The notes beneath the pieces are model-generated. The model was not told the DNA's origin and searched no databases. It saw only the letters and a list, made by a program, of their open reading frames with translations. Of a DNA stretch of 64,000 bases, positions 52,967 through 64,000 are shown piece after piece. This DNA comes from Candidatus Thiothrix putei (GTDB taxonomy: Bacteria; Pseudomonadota; Gammaproteobacteria; Thiotrichales; Thiotrichaceae): positions 781,001 to 845,000 of the forward strand of contig CP124756.1 of assembly GCA_029972225.1 (NCBI GenBank), in the 5' to 3' direction. The translations under genes and the position numbers were made by a program. Every line of letters begins with the position of its first letter. Within the stretch, counting starts at the first letter, position 1.

Positions 52967-53518
52967 TTAGCCCTTGCCCAACATACGGGTGAGGGTGTTG
53001 TCTTTCCAGTAAAAGTGGTGGATGAAAGCAGCCAGCGCATGGATGCTGACCAGTAAAATAAACAGTGTTCCGGCAATGGCGTGAATATCGCCAGCGAGTT
53101 CTCCGCGTGCTTTGTTCGCCGTTAACAGGGCGGGTAGCTCGAACAGGTCGAAGACATTGATACCATGCCCTTTCGCTGTCGAAATCAAATAGCCACTGAT
53201 CAGCATGACGATCAGCAAGCCGTATAAACCTAAGTGACCGAGTTTGCCTACCAGATGGGTAATGGCGGGGGCGCTACTAATGTTGGGTAAGGGGCGCGGT
53301 TGGGAATACAGCCACGCCACGCGCACCAGCAATAAGCCACCCATGATTACCCCAACGGCTTTATGCAGGCTTGGTAAGGTGTGATACAAGGTGTCGTAAT
53401 ATTCCAAATCGACCATGTAAGTGCCGACGGCATACATACCGATCAGTGCGACAGCCATTAGCCAATGCAGCAGGATCGAAACCCAGCCATACGTTTGCGT
53501 CGAATTGCGCATTTGCAT
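52967..53518 (-). CDS. Cytochrome b561 (YceJ-type)
   Basis: A 183-residue four-helix membrane cytochrome b. Candidate haem ligands: His in ILLHWLMAV, SLHKAVGVI, and two in the last helix region (GDIHAIAGTLFILLVSIHALAAF). It probably moves electrons from the quinone pool to YceI or another periplasmic acceptor. AAGGAAA lies upstream; the pirin gene is 11 bases upstream. Confidence 0.92.
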   Translation of the reverse strand: MQMRNSTQTYGWVSILLHWLMAVALIGMYAVGTYMVDLEYYDTLYHTLPSLHKAVGVIMGGLLLVRVAWLYSQPRPLPNISSAPAITHLVGKLGHLGLYGLLIVMLISGYLISTAKGHGINVFDLFELPALLTANKARGELAGDIHAIAGTLFILLVSIHALAAFIHHFYWKDNTLTRMLGKG

Positions 53519-53529
53519 TTTGTATTTCC

Positions 53530-54225
53530 TTACGGCAAATCAAACAGCAAAAATTCTGCCGTCGAATCGGTGGTAAATTCCAATGCTGTTTCGTTTTTTA
53601 TCGCCATTGCGTCACCCGCCTGTAACGCCGTGCCATTCAGTTGGAGCTGTCCGCGTGCTACGTGCACATAAACCGCTCGGCTCTCCGGTTTTTCATAGCT
53701 GACGGTTTGCCCCGCTTCCAGAATGCTGGCGTATAAACAGGTGTCGGTATTCATGTTCAGTGAGCCATCGCGCCCATCGGGTGATACCAACAGTTGCAAC
53801 TGATTGCGCCGTTGTGCCAGCGGGAAATGTTCTTGCGCGTAACTGGGTTGGATGCCAGTGAATGTCGGCAGCAGCCAAATTTGCAGCAAGTGCACGGTTT
53901 CCGTGTCCGAATGATTAAATTCCGAATGCAAAATCCCGCGCCCGGCACTCATGCGCTGTACATCGCCGGGGCGAATCGTGCTGCCATTGCCGAGGCTATC
54001 CTTGTGCGACAACGCGCCTTTCATCACATAAGTGACGATTTCCATATCACGATGCCCGTGCATCGGGAAGCCACCTTTCGCCGCTACCCAATCCTCATTG
54101 ATCACCCGCAGGGATGAAAAAGACATCCGTTCGGCATCGTAATAATCGCCAAACGAAAAGCTGTGGCGGCTATCCAGCCAGTCGTTGGTGAATGCCCCGC
54201 GTGAATCTGCACGAATAAGTTCCAT
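53530..54225 (-). CDS. Pirin-family protein (YhhW-like quercetin dioxygenase type)
   Basis: A 231-residue bicupin. The N-terminal metal site His residues are in FPMHGHRDMEIVTYVMKGALSHKD and ILHSEFNHSD. Homologues open quercetin or act as redox-responsive proteins. It heads the pirin/b561/yceI operon and is divergent from the LysR gene at 54329, its likely regulator. Confidence 0.93.
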   Translation of the reverse strand: MELIRADSRGAFTNDWLDSRHSFSFGDYYDAERMSFSSLRVINEDWVAAKGGFPMHGHRDMEIVTYVMKGALSHKDSLGNGSTIRPGDVQRMSAGRGILHSEFNHSDTETVHLLQIWLLPTFTGIQPSYAQEHFPLAQRRNQLQLLVSPDGRDGSLNMNTDTCLYASILEAGQTVSYEKPESRAVYVHVARGQLQLNGTALQAGDAMAIKNETALEFTTDSTAEFLLFDLP

Positions 54226-54328
54226 AACCTGCTCCTTGAAACTGTCTTTACCTGAGTAAAAGAATAAGGTTTAATGGATTTTTGATAAAGACACAAAAAA
54301 TACATTAACTCTCAATGGGAAGTTAACA

Positions 54329-55219
54329 ATGAGTCGCTTGGATTACATGGCTAATTTTGTTGCCGTCGTCGATAAGGGAAGCATCACTGCTGCCGCTGAT
54401 CAACTGGAACTCACGGTTGCCGCCGTCAGCAAACGCTTGAAAATGTTGGAAACCGAGCTGGGTGTGCGTTTGCTGACCCGGAATACCCGCCAACTGTCCT
54501 TGACCGAAGCCGGGCATTATTACTACCAACATTGCCGCGAAATTCAGGAGGAAGTGAATCGCGTTGATCAACATTTGCTGGCGATGCAGGGCAAACTCAG
54601 TGGCGAGTTACGCATCAATATGCCGATGACTTATGGCAAAGTGCGCCTCACGAAATTGCTGATCCGCTTTTTGCAGCAACACCCCGATATTCACTTGACC
54701 GCGCATTTGGATGATGCTTACACCGATGCGGCGAGTGGTGATTACGATGTAGTCATCCGTATCGGCGTGTTGGATGATTCGCGTCTGGTGGCTCGCAAGC
54801 TGGAAAATGCTTACTTGCTGCCCGTCGCCGCGCCAGCCTATTTGCAAACCCACGGCACACCGCAAACGCCCGCCGAGTTAGCCCAACACCAATGCCTACA
54901 TTACACCAACGTCAGCCACCGCGAAGGTTGGACGCTTTATGATCAAGCCGGACACGCCAGCAATGTGCAAATACGCGGGCAATTGTGCGCCAATAACGGT
55001 GAAGTGCTGAAACAAGCCGCGATTGCAGGCATGGGCGTGGCGCTGCTGCCGGATTTTGAATTGCAGGAAGCCTTGGCAAAAGGCGAGTTGGTGCGGATTT
55101 TACCAGAGTATTCCGCGCAAACCGTCTCGGTCTACGCGGTCTATCCCAGTCGGCAGTTTTTGCCCGAAAAGACACGGGCATTAGTCGATTTTTTGATTAG
55201 CGCTCTGCAAATTGCTTAA
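54329..55219 (+). CDS. LysR-family transcriptional regulator
   Basis: A 296-residue regulator. N-terminal winged helix-turn-helix ([53 protein letters not shown]) and a C-terminal substrate-binding-type sensor domain. It is transcribed away from the pirin gene across a 103-base gap, the classic arrangement for a LysR regulator controlling a divergent operon. It overlaps the convergent dedA gene by 4 bases. Confidence 0.93.
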   Translation: MSRLDYMANFVAVVDKGSITAAADQLELTVAAVSKRLKMLETELGVRLLTRNTRQLSLTEAGHYYYQHCREIQEEVNRVDQHLLAMQGKLSGELRINMPMTYGKVRLTKLLIRFLQQHPDIHLTAHLDDAYTDAASGDYDVVIRIGVLDDSRLVARKLENAYLLPVAAPAYLQTHGTPQTPAELAQHQCLHYTNVSHREGWTLYDQAGHASNVQIRGQLCANNGEVLKQAAIAGMGVALLPDFELQEALAKGELVRILPEYSAQTVSVYAVYPSRQFLPEKTRALVDFLISALQIA

Positions 55220-55818
55220 GCAGTACGGCGTTTCTGCCAAACCACGTAAGTGACTAATACCAATGCAACAAAGCCCAGCGTTGCCAGTGTCAAGGTGGAC
55301 AGGTTTTCTTTAATCAACGCCTGATTATCGCCAATGAAATAACCGAGAAATGCTAAAATCATGACCCATAAGCCAGCACCCAATCCGGTGTAAAACGCAA
55401 ACAATGGGATATTCATGCGAGCCAGTCCAGCAGGCAATGAAATGTATTGACGTATTGCTGGAATTAACCGCCCGGTGAAGGTTGAGACATGCCCGTGTTT
55501 TGCAAAGAATGTTTCCATGCGCTGTAAGTGCTCCTCTTTGAACATCACGTATTTGCCGTAACGTACCAAAAACGGGCGTCCAAAGTGGAAGGCTAACCAG
55601 TAGTTAAACAATGCACCGGCTAAGCTGCCGCCTAAACCGGCTGCAATCGCCAGCCACAAATTCATTTTGCCTTGATGTGCGAGATAGCCAGCAGGAATCA
55701 TCGCCACTTCACTGGGGAAGGGGAAAAAGGTTGATTCTAAAAACATCATCACAAAAATGCCGGTATAACCCCAGCCGTGTACTGCATTGACTATCCAGTC
55801 AATAATTTCATGCAACAT
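55216..55818 (-). CDS. DedA-family membrane protein
   Basis: A 200-residue protein of the DedA/VTT superfamily. The conserved [22 protein letters not shown] and [20 protein letters not shown] (F.GR.IP..R) are visible with four to five hydrophobic segments. Members flip undecaprenyl phosphate or phospholipids and support envelope homeostasis. It lies 14 bases after phoH. Confidence 0.93.
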   Translation of the reverse strand: MLHEIIDWIVNAVHGWGYTGIFVMMFLESTFFPFPSEVAMIPAGYLAHQGKMNLWLAIAAGLGGSLAGALFNYWLAFHFGRPFLVRYGKYVMFKEEHLQRMETFFAKHGHVSTFTGRLIPAIRQYISLPAGLARMNIPLFAFYTGLGAGLWVMILAFLGYFIGDNQALIKENLSTLTLATLGFVALVLVTYVVWQKRRTA

Positions 55819-55832
55819 GTAAAACCCTTGCG

Positions 55833-57254
55833 TTATAAATGGTCAGAGGCGTAATCCGCCAAGCGTGAACGTTCGCCGCGTTGCAGCGTGACGTGTCCGC
55901 CGTGTTCCCAGCCCTTGAAACGATCCACCACATACGTCAAACCAGAAGAAGTTTCGGTCAAATACGGTGTATCAATCTGCGCAATATTCCCCAAGCACAC
56001 GACTTTTGTTCCCGGCCCGGCGCGGGTAATCAGGGTTTTCATCTGTTTAGGGGTGAGATTTTGCGCTTCGTCGATAATGATATACCGATTCAGGAAGGTT
56101 CGACCACGCATAAAATTTAGCGATTTTATCTTGATTTTACTCATGAGGAATTCATCGGTGGCGCTGCGACCCCATTTGCTGCCGCCGGTGGGCTGGGTAA
56201 GGACTTCGAGGTTATCCATGAGCGCACCCATCCACGGTGCCATTTTTTCCTCTTCCGTACCGGGCAAAAAGCCGATGTCTTCGCCGACTGGCACGGTGAC
56301 GCGCGTCATAATGATTTCTTTGTAGAGTTGCTCATCCAGCAATTGTGCCAAGCCAGCGGCGAGTGTCAGCAAGGTTTTGCCCGTCCCCGCTGCGCCTAAC
56401 ATGGTGACGAAATCAATATCGGGATCCATCAATAAATTCAGCGCGAAATTTTGTTCGCGGTTGCGGGCAGTAATGCCCCAGACGGCGTGACGTGGCTCGG
56501 TGAAATCGCGGATGGTTTCAATAATGACGTGATCAAACGTTTTTTTACGCACAATCGCTTGAAACGGCTGATCGCCCGGTAAGGCTAAGAAATGCCCTGG
56601 CAGCCATTCTTGCGTCAATGGGCCGAACAGTTTGTAGAAGGTATGCCCATGCTCTTTCCAGGATTCCATTTCCTTATTGTGAGCTTCCCAAAAATCGGCT
56701 GGCAATTCGTGGAAACCCGTGGGCAACAAGTCGGCATCATCCAACACTTGGTCGTTGAAATAATCCTCGGCTTTCAAGCCCACAATTGTGGCTTTAATGC
56801 GCAGATTAATGTCTTTGGAGACCAAAATCACATCACGTTCGGGGTATTTGTCCCGCAAGCTCAGCGCAACGGTGAGGATGGTATTGTCGGGTGAGTCCCC
56901 TGGCAAACCCGTTGGGGCAGGATAGTCGAGTGCTTCGGTTTGAAACAGCAGTTTGCCGCTGGGCGCTTTGCCATTACCGAACATCGGGTTACTAGAGAGC
57001 GGCACGCCTGAGTGAATGGCATCGGCACCGGCGGCGGAAATCAGATCATCCATAAAGCGGCTGACTTGCCGCACATTACGTGCCACTTCCGACACGCCTT
57101 TTTTGCTGTGATCCAGCTCTTCCAGCACCACCATGGGCAGGAAAATATCGTGTTCTTGGAAGCGGAAGAGGGCGGTGGGGTCGTGCATCAGCACGTTAGT
57201 GTCGAGGACAAATAAGCGGTTTACGTGGGTATGGGGGGCGTGTGCTGGACTCAT
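55833..57254 (-). CDS. PhoH-family ATPase with PIN domain (PhoH2/YlaK type)
   Basis: A 473-residue protein. N-terminal PIN nuclease domain ([14 protein letters not shown] with the first catalytic Asp, EELDHSKKG, and [12 protein letters not shown]) followed by a PhoH ATPase (Walker [18 protein letters not shown], Walker [12 protein letters not shown]). The fusion is thought to act on RNA as helicase and nuclease. The ATG at 57254 follows AAGGAG. Operon with dedA. Confidence 0.94.
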   Translation of the reverse strand: MSPAHAPHTHVNRLFVLDTNVLMHDPTALFRFQEHDIFLPMVVLEELDHSKKGVSEVARNVRQVSRFMDDLISAAGADAIHSGVPLSSNPMFGNGKAPSGKLLFQTEALDYPAPTGLPGDSPDNTILTVALSLRDKYPERDVILVSKDINLRIKATIVGLKAEDYFNDQVLDDADLLPTGFHELPADFWEAHNKEMESWKEHGHTFYKLFGPLTQEWLPGHFLALPGDQPFQAIVRKKTFDHVIIETIRDFTEPRHAVWGITARNREQNFALNLLMDPDIDFVTMLGAAGTGKTLLTLAAGLAQLLDEQLYKEIIMTRVTVPVGEDIGFLPGTEEEKMAPWMGALMDNLEVLTQPTGGSKWGRSATDEFLMSKIKIKSLNFMRGRTFLNRYIIIDEAQNLTPKQMKTLITRAGPGTKVVCLGNIAQIDTPYLTETSSGLTYVVDRFKGWEHGGHVTLQRGERSRLADYASDHL

Positions 57255-57295
57255 GATACTCCTTAAGGTCATAGGGTAAGCATTATTTTAGGTGT

Positions 57296-57769
57296 TTACG
57301 CCAGCGCTTGCACCGCTGCCAATACTGCCGCAACGTGTGTTTTCACCGACACTTTGCGCCATTCGTGCCGCAACACACCCTGCTTATCTATCAGAAACGT
57401 GCTGCGTTCAATACCGAGTACCTGTTTGCCATACATATTTTTCAATTTGATGACATCAAACAGTTTGCAGGCGATTTCATCCACATCCGCCAGCAGTTCA
57501 AAGGGAAAAGCCTGTTTCGCTTTGAAGTTTTCGTGTGACTTTAGGCTATCCCGCGAAATACCAAAGACCACCGTGTCTACGGCTTGAAATTGCGCATACG
57601 CATCGCGGAAATCCTGCCCTTCGGTGGTGCAGCCTGGCGTGCTGTCCTTAGGGTAAAAATAGAGGACAACGTTGGCTTTTTCCTGAAAATCGGATAGGCG
57701 GAAGGTCAAGCCAGATGTGGCAGCGAGGGTAAAGTCAGGTACAGGTGTACCGAGGGTTGGGGTCGTCAT
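57296..57769 (-). CDS. bcp: Bcp-type peroxiredoxin lacking the usual resolving Cys
   Basis: A 157-residue thiol peroxidase. The peroxidatic Cys is in YPKDSTPGCTTEGQDFRD. The usual partner Cys five residues on (GCT.EACDF) is Gln-Asp here, so this is an atypical member. Another Cys lies in DEIACKLFDV and could resolve, or the enzyme works as 1-Cys. It is divergent from dapA. GGAGAA precedes the ATG. Confidence 0.92.
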   Translation of the reverse strand: MTTPTLGTPVPDFTLAATSGLTFRLSDFQEKANVVLYFYPKDSTPGCTTEGQDFRDAYAQFQAVDTVVFGISRDSLKSHENFKAKQAFPFELLADVDEIACKLFDVIKLKNMYGKQVLGIERSTFLIDKQGVLRHEWRKVSVKTHVAAVLAAVQALA

Positions 57770-57849
57770 GGCGTTCTCCTTTCGTGTAATGCTTGTGTTT
57801 CATTACCCGCCTCAGTAGTATGCTGTCAAACTATTTTTTGGAGATTTGC

Positions 57850-58731
57850 ATGTTTCGCGGCAGTATGGTGGCACTCATAACCCCGATGAAAGCCAATGGG
57901 GACGTGGATGAGGCGGCGTTGGAAGCGCTGGTGGCGTTCCATTTGGAAAACGGCACCGACGCTATTGTGGCAGTCGGCACAACCGGCGAATCGGCAACCT
58001 TGAATTACAAGGAACACCGGCATGTCATGAAACGTGTGATTGATTTGGTGGCGGGTAAAATTCCGGTGATCGCAGGTACTGGCTCGAATAGCACCGCCGA
58101 AGCGATCGAAATGACCGAAATCGCCATGCAAGACGGCGCGGATGCTTGCTTGCTGGTGACGCCTTACTACAATAAGCCAACGCAAGAAGGTTTGTATCAG
58201 CATTACAAGCTGATTGCTGAGCGCGTGGCAATCCCACAGATTCTTTACAATGTGCCGGGGCGGACGGCGTGTGATATGTTGCCTGAAACGGTTGAGCGTT
58301 TGGCTGCGATCCCCAATATCGTCGGTATTAAAGAAGCGACCGGCAATCTGGAACGCGCCGCCGACATTTTACAGCGTTGTGGCGACCGTATGGATTTGTA
58401 CAGTGGCGATGACGCAACGGCCATGGAATTGATTCTGATGGGCGGTAAAGGAGATATTTCCGTCACTGCCAACGTTGCACCTAAAGCGATGCATGAAATG
58501 TGTGTCGCTGCTTTGGCGGGCGATCGGGCAACGGCGAGCCGTATCAATGCTACACTTGCAGCATTGCACACCGATTTGTTCCTTGAACCTAACCCGATGC
58601 CGGTAAAATGGGCATTGGCGAAAATGGGTTTTGGGGATGAACGCGGCATACGTTTACCGCTTGTCCCTTGTTCTGAGGCTATTAAGCCCCAAGTGCTGGC
58701 AGCCATGCGTCAAGCCGGTATTGAGTGTTAG
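57850..58731 (+). CDS. dapA: 4-hydroxy-tetrahydrodipicolinate synthase
   Basis: A 293-residue TIM-barrel aldolase for the first committed step of lysine and diaminopimelate synthesis. GTTGESATL, YYNKPTQEGLYQH, the Tyr of ILYNVPGRT and the Schiff-base Lys of VGIKEATG are in place. The ATG at 57850 follows TTGGAG; the upstream in-frame extension has no support. bamC follows at 20 bases. Confidence 0.96.
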   Translation: MFRGSMVALITPMKANGDVDEAALEALVAFHLENGTDAIVAVGTTGESATLNYKEHRHVMKRVIDLVAGKIPVIAGTGSNSTAEAIEMTEIAMQDGADACLLVTPYYNKPTQEGLYQHYKLIAERVAIPQILYNVPGRTACDMLPETVERLAAIPNIVGIKEATGNLERAADILQRCGDRMDLYSGDDATAMELILMGGKGDISVTANVAPKAMHEMCVAALAGDRATASRINATLAALHTDLFLEPNPMPVKWALAKMGFGDERGIRLPLVPCSEAIKPQVLAAMRQAGIEC

Positions 58732-58751
58732 TTTTCTAAACGGAATAGACA

Positions 58752-59867
58752 ATGAGTTCCATGAATATGCTTCCCCTGTCACGTTCAGTGGTGGTTATCG
58801 GTTCAGCACTGATACTGTCCGCTTGCTCCGGCTTGAATGTTGATTCAGTCAGTGATCGTGTCGATTATAAAAACAACAAAAGTATCAACTCGCTGGAAGT
58901 GCCCCCAGACCTGAATGCACCAGATTATGATCCGACTTATGCCACCATTCCGGGTGGTTCTGTCAGTGCGGCTGCTTTAGCGCGTGGCGAAGCGCAAAGT
59001 GGCAATGCAGTTGTGTTGCCGACTAATGCTGCTATTCAGCTTATGCGTGAGGGCAATGTGCGTTGGTTGCAAGTGAACGCTCCGGCGGAAGCAGTGTGGC
59101 CGAAATTGCACGAATTTTGGCGTGCGATGGGCGTAGGCGTCAAACGTGATGAGCCGCGTGTGGGCATCATGGAAACTGACTGGGCAGAAAACAAGGCGGA
59201 AATCCCGTTGGATTTTATCCGCAAAACCATTGGTAAAGCATTTGAGGGCATGTATGACGCGGGTAGTCGTGATCGCTTTAAAATTCGTTTAGAACGTCCT
59301 GCTGAACAAGCAACCAATGTCTATCTTAGCCATGAACGTGCTGAGGAGTCTGTCAGTGGTACTGGGGTAAAATGGCAATACGCGCCTGCAAGACCTGAGT
59401 TAGAGGCAGAAATGCTCAATCGCTTGATGGTTTTCTTGCAAGGTGGTGATGCCACAGCTACTGCGCAGCCTGTTGCTGAATCTACGTTGACAGCAGTGCA
59501 GGTCGCGATGACACAATTGGAGGGTGGGCAACCCGGCTTGGTTGTCGGTAGTGCCGCGAATGATGTTTGGATTCGTACTGGTGTCATGCTGGGGCGAATT
59601 GGTATGAGCATCGAGGGGCAGCAGCGAGCTAATGGCGTTTACCTTGCCACTTACGATGGTGATAACAAAGACAGCAAGCAAGGTTTCTTTAGTCGTTTGC
59701 TCAAATCCGATAAAGACATGTTGAAAGTTGGCGGCAAATATCAGGTGCAAATCTCTGATGCTGGCAACCGTAGTCTGATTACGGTTGGTGACGCTGACGG
59801 CAGCCCATTGAAACCAGCAGTGGCCACTGAATTGCTGGAACGCCTCAAGTCTGAATTTGAGCGCTAA
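58752..59867 (+). CDS. bamC: Outer-membrane assembly lipoprotein BamC
   Basis: A 371-residue lipoprotein (signal ending ALILSAC) with the BamC N-terminal lasso motif (RVDYKNNKSINSLEVPPDL) and two helix-grip domains. It is part of the BAM complex. The dapA-bamC order is conserved in gammaproteobacteria. Its stop overlaps the next ATG by one base (TAATG). Confidence 0.9.
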   Translation: MSSMNMLPLSRSVVVIGSALILSACSGLNVDSVSDRVDYKNNKSINSLEVPPDLNAPDYDPTYATIPGGSVSAAALARGEAQSGNAVVLPTNAAIQLMREGNVRWLQVNAPAEAVWPKLHEFWRAMGVGVKRDEPRVGIMETDWAENKAEIPLDFIRKTIGKAFEGMYDAGSRDRFKIRLERPAEQATNVYLSHERAEESVSGTGVKWQYAPARPELEAEMLNRLMVFLQGGDATATAQPVAESTLTAVQVAMTQLEGGQPGLVVGSAANDVWIRTGVMLGRIGMSIEGQQRANGVYLATYDGDNKDSKQGFFSRLLKSDKDMLKVGGKYQVQISDAGNRSLITVGDADGSPLKPAVATELLERLKSEFER

Positions 59868-60631
59868 TGCTGCGGTTTGCTTCCCTCGGTAGTGGCAGCA
59901 AAGGCAACGGTACACTCATCGAGTCCGGCAAAACCCGTATTTTGCTGGACTGTGGTTTTACCTTGGGTGAAACCGAGCGGCGTTTACACCGTCTTGGTTG
60001 TCCGCCACAGTCTCTAACGGCAATTCTCATTACTCACGAACATGGTGATCATGCAGCAGGCGTGGGGCGACTTTCCCGGCGTTACAATATTCCTGTGTGG
60101 CTCACGGTGGGTACTTATCATGCTATGCGTGATACCAACTTCGCCAACACGCATTACATTAATGTTCATCAAGCACTGGAAATCCAGGACTTGCAAGTTA
60201 TTCCCTTTCCCGTTCCTCATGATGCGCGAGAACCCTGCCAATTTGTATTTGGTAACGGTTGTCATAAGTTAGGCATTCTGACAGATGTCGGTAGTCACAC
60301 GCCGTTAATACTGCAAATGCTACAGCGTTTGGATGCGCTTATGTTGGAATGCAATTATGACGCAATGATGCTGGCAAATGGTGCTTATCCGGCCTCGCTG
60401 AAAGCACGGGTAGCGGGGCGTTACGGGCATTTAGATAATAATCAGTCTACCTACTTACTGGAGCAGCTTGATCTTAGCCAGTTACAACATTTGATCGGAA
60501 TGCATTTGAGCGAGAATAACAACTTGCCGGACTATGCCTATCAAGCATTGTGTACAGGCGTTGGTTGTGAGCAAGGCTGGATTCAGCTTGCAAATCAAAC
60601 GGATGGGCTTAGGTGGTGTGAGATTCACTAA
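59867..60631 (+). CDS. MBL-fold metallo-hydrolase (YycJ/WalJ-like)
   Basis: A 254-residue metallo-beta-lactamase-fold enzyme. Metal ligands: THEHGDHAAG, the Asp of GILTDVGSHT and the later His (HLDNNQS region). FASLGSGSKGN at the start is diagnostic of the YycJ subgroup, linked to DNA processing or envelope homeostasis. It is coupled to bamC. Confidence 0.9.
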   Translation: MLRFASLGSGSKGNGTLIESGKTRILLDCGFTLGETERRLHRLGCPPQSLTAILITHEHGDHAAGVGRLSRRYNIPVWLTVGTYHAMRDTNFANTHYINVHQALEIQDLQVIPFPVPHDAREPCQFVFGNGCHKLGILTDVGSHTPLILQMLQRLDALMLECNYDAMMLANGAYPASLKARVAGRYGHLDNNQSTYLLEQLDLSQLQHLIGMHLSENNNLPDYAYQALCTGVGCEQGWIQLANQTDGLRWCEIH

Positions 60632-60660
60632 AAACTTTCAAAAAAGTTTCACAAAAGTGC

Positions 60661-60688
60661 TTGACGGTCATTTGCTGGTCTGTATAAT
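60661..60688 (+). promoter_or_regulatory. rRNA operon promoter P1
   Basis: TTGACG-N16-TATAAT about 310 bases before the 16S gene. Confidence 0.75.
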
Positions 60689-60791
60689 GCGCGTCTCACT
60701 CAGGGCGGAAACGCACTGAAACGAAAGCAGAATCAACGACTTAGGTGGTTATTCAGATTTCAGGATCGAAAAAAGATTTTTGAAAAAGTGC

Positions 60792-60820
60792 TTGACACGA
60801 ATCTCAAAAGCCTTTAAGAT
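60792..60820 (+). promoter_or_regulatory. rRNA operon promoter P2
   Basis: TTGACA-N17-TAAGAT followed by a GC-rich discriminator (TCGCCCC), as expected for a stringently controlled promoter. Confidence 0.75.
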
Positions 60821-60967
60821 TCGCCCCTCGCTGCTTAGAGAGCAGTGCGCAGATTAACAAAAGAAGCCAGAAAACTTGTGTGGGGGCTTGTGATTGTGTC
60901 GAGAGGCACAGAAGCAAGCAACCATTGAGTTCACGTTAATGTAATTTATACGTAATTTCGATGGATT

Positions 60968-60977
60968 TGCTCTTCAA
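60968..60977 (+). promoter_or_regulatory. boxA-like antitermination site in the rrn leader
   Basis: TGCTCTTCAA just before 16S resembles the boxA consensus TGCTCTTTAA bound by NusB/NusE. Confidence 0.5.
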
Positions 60978-60995
60978 TTTCAAAAGATGAAGATT

Positions 60996-62484
<1,489 letters not shown>

Positions 62485-62571
62485 ACGAGAAACGCCGCTC
62501 ACACGAACACAAGTTCCCACACAAGTCGTCTGGCAGACCGCATTTATTGCAAGTGCTCTAGTACCGAACAC

Positions 62572-62648
<77 letters not shown>

Positions 62649-62670
62649 CTCTTGCATCGCAAAGGTTATC

Positions 62671-62746
62671 GGGGCCATAGCTCAGCTGGGAGAGCGCCTG
62701 CCTTGCACGCAGGAGGTCGTCGGTTCGATCCCGTCTGGCTCCACCA
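62671..62746 (+). tRNA. alaT: tRNA-Ala (TGC)
   Basis: 76 bases: acceptor GGGGCCA/TGGCTCC with one G-T pair, anticodon loop CTTGCAC, T loop GGTTCGATCCC, encoded CCA. The Ile-Ala spacer pair is typical of gammaproteobacterial rrn operons. Confidence 0.97.
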
Positions 62747-62816
62747 CTTTCTGATTCATCCCGAATCGAAAGGCATTGCAATAAATGTCAACACCACGGT
62801 AACTTCAGAAGTCACC

Positions 62817-62843
62817 GCAAAGCAGCCCTTTGGGCTGCTTTGC
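62817..62843 (+). other. Perfect 12-bp hairpin in the 16S-23S spacer
   Basis: GCAAAGCAGCCC-TTT-GGGCTGCTTTGC lies between tRNA-Ala and 23S. It looks like a terminator stem but has no proper T run, and lies upstream of boxA, so it is more likely an RNA-processing element or a fossil repeat. Confidence 0.6.
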
Positions 62844-62878
62844 ACTGGCTTTTGTCAGTTCAACCTAAGTATCTAGGT

Positions 62879-62890
62879 CGTTCTTTAACA
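62879..62890 (+). promoter_or_regulatory. boxA in the 16S-23S spacer
   Basis: CGTTCTTTAACA followed by AAATGG fits the spacer boxA antitermination site before 23S. Confidence 0.65.
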
Positions 62891-63022
62891 AAATGGAAAA
62901 ATATCAAGGCGAAATGTATAACTGAGAAGATTATATATCTCAAGATTGATCGTTACGAGATTATAGACACGCTGTAACCCAAGTTTACCGCACAAAAGGT
63001 AGTAGACTGTTTCGGGTTATAG

Positions 63023-64000
<978 letters not shown>

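Overview
The window comes from a gammaproteobacterial chromosome. It ends in an rrn operon (16S, tRNA-Ile, tRNA-Ala, start of 23S), and the argD-argF and dapA-bamC pairs are typical of the class. The many WD40, TPR and CHAT proteins, two different IS66-family elements, and an aa3 oxidase cluster point to a large-genome filamentous sulfur oxidiser of the Thiothrix/Thiotrichales type. That genus-level guess is inference; the 16S sequence can settle it.

Layout. 1-3.1 kb: the 3' part of a membrane-tethered nSTAND NTPase with 14 WD40 repeats. 3.5-9.8 kb: sodB, a Cache-domain histidine kinase with a NarL-type regulator, a second kinase with a solute-binding-type sensor, a small secreted protein, and an ACT-like/TIR-like gene pair that may be one frameshifted gene. 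9.9-13.6 kb: an ECF sigma factor, a putative membrane anti-sigma partner and a convergent exported TPR-CHAT protease. 13.8-15.3 kb: a single-gene IS66-family element sitting on the end of a tiny membrane-peptide gene. 15.3-17.9 kb: a secreted serine protease and a lipoprotein. 18-21.6 kb: 5-oxoprolinase. 21.6-26.3 kb: an FHA / PP2C / protease-FHA / Ser-Thr kinase operon. 26.3-42.6 kb: a LuxR solo and a large cytochrome oxidase biogenesis region (SCO1, orphan COX1-like protein, CyoE, SURF1, CtaE, CtaG, CtaD, CtaC, CtaA). Within it ctaC is split by a complete IS66 element. 42.6-46 kb: decayed and duplicated TPR genes and small membrane or lipoprotein genes. 46-60.6 kb: mostly housekeeping genes (argD, argF, xth, a PlpD-like type Vd patatin, an AbiEii-like pair, yceI/cytochrome b561, pirin with a divergent LysR gene, dedA, phoH, bcp, dapA, bamC, an MBL hydrolase). 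60.6-64 kb: the rRNA operon.

The most interesting observation is a repeated intergenic element, TTAACCC-N16/17-CGTAT. It has the usual layout of an ECF sigma promoter (AAC in the -35, CGT in the -10). Good copies lie in front of the ECF sigma gene, the tiny membrane peptide, the lipoprotein, the FHA/PP2C/protease/kinase operon and two decayed TPR loci. Weaker copies lie in front of the secreted protease and a DUF2799-like lipoprotein. With the sigma / membrane protein / exported CHAT protease cluster, this suggests a local envelope-signalling regulon in which a caspase-like protease could act on a membrane anti-sigma and switch on a phospho-signalling module. The promoter motif is read directly from the sequence; the circuit is inference.
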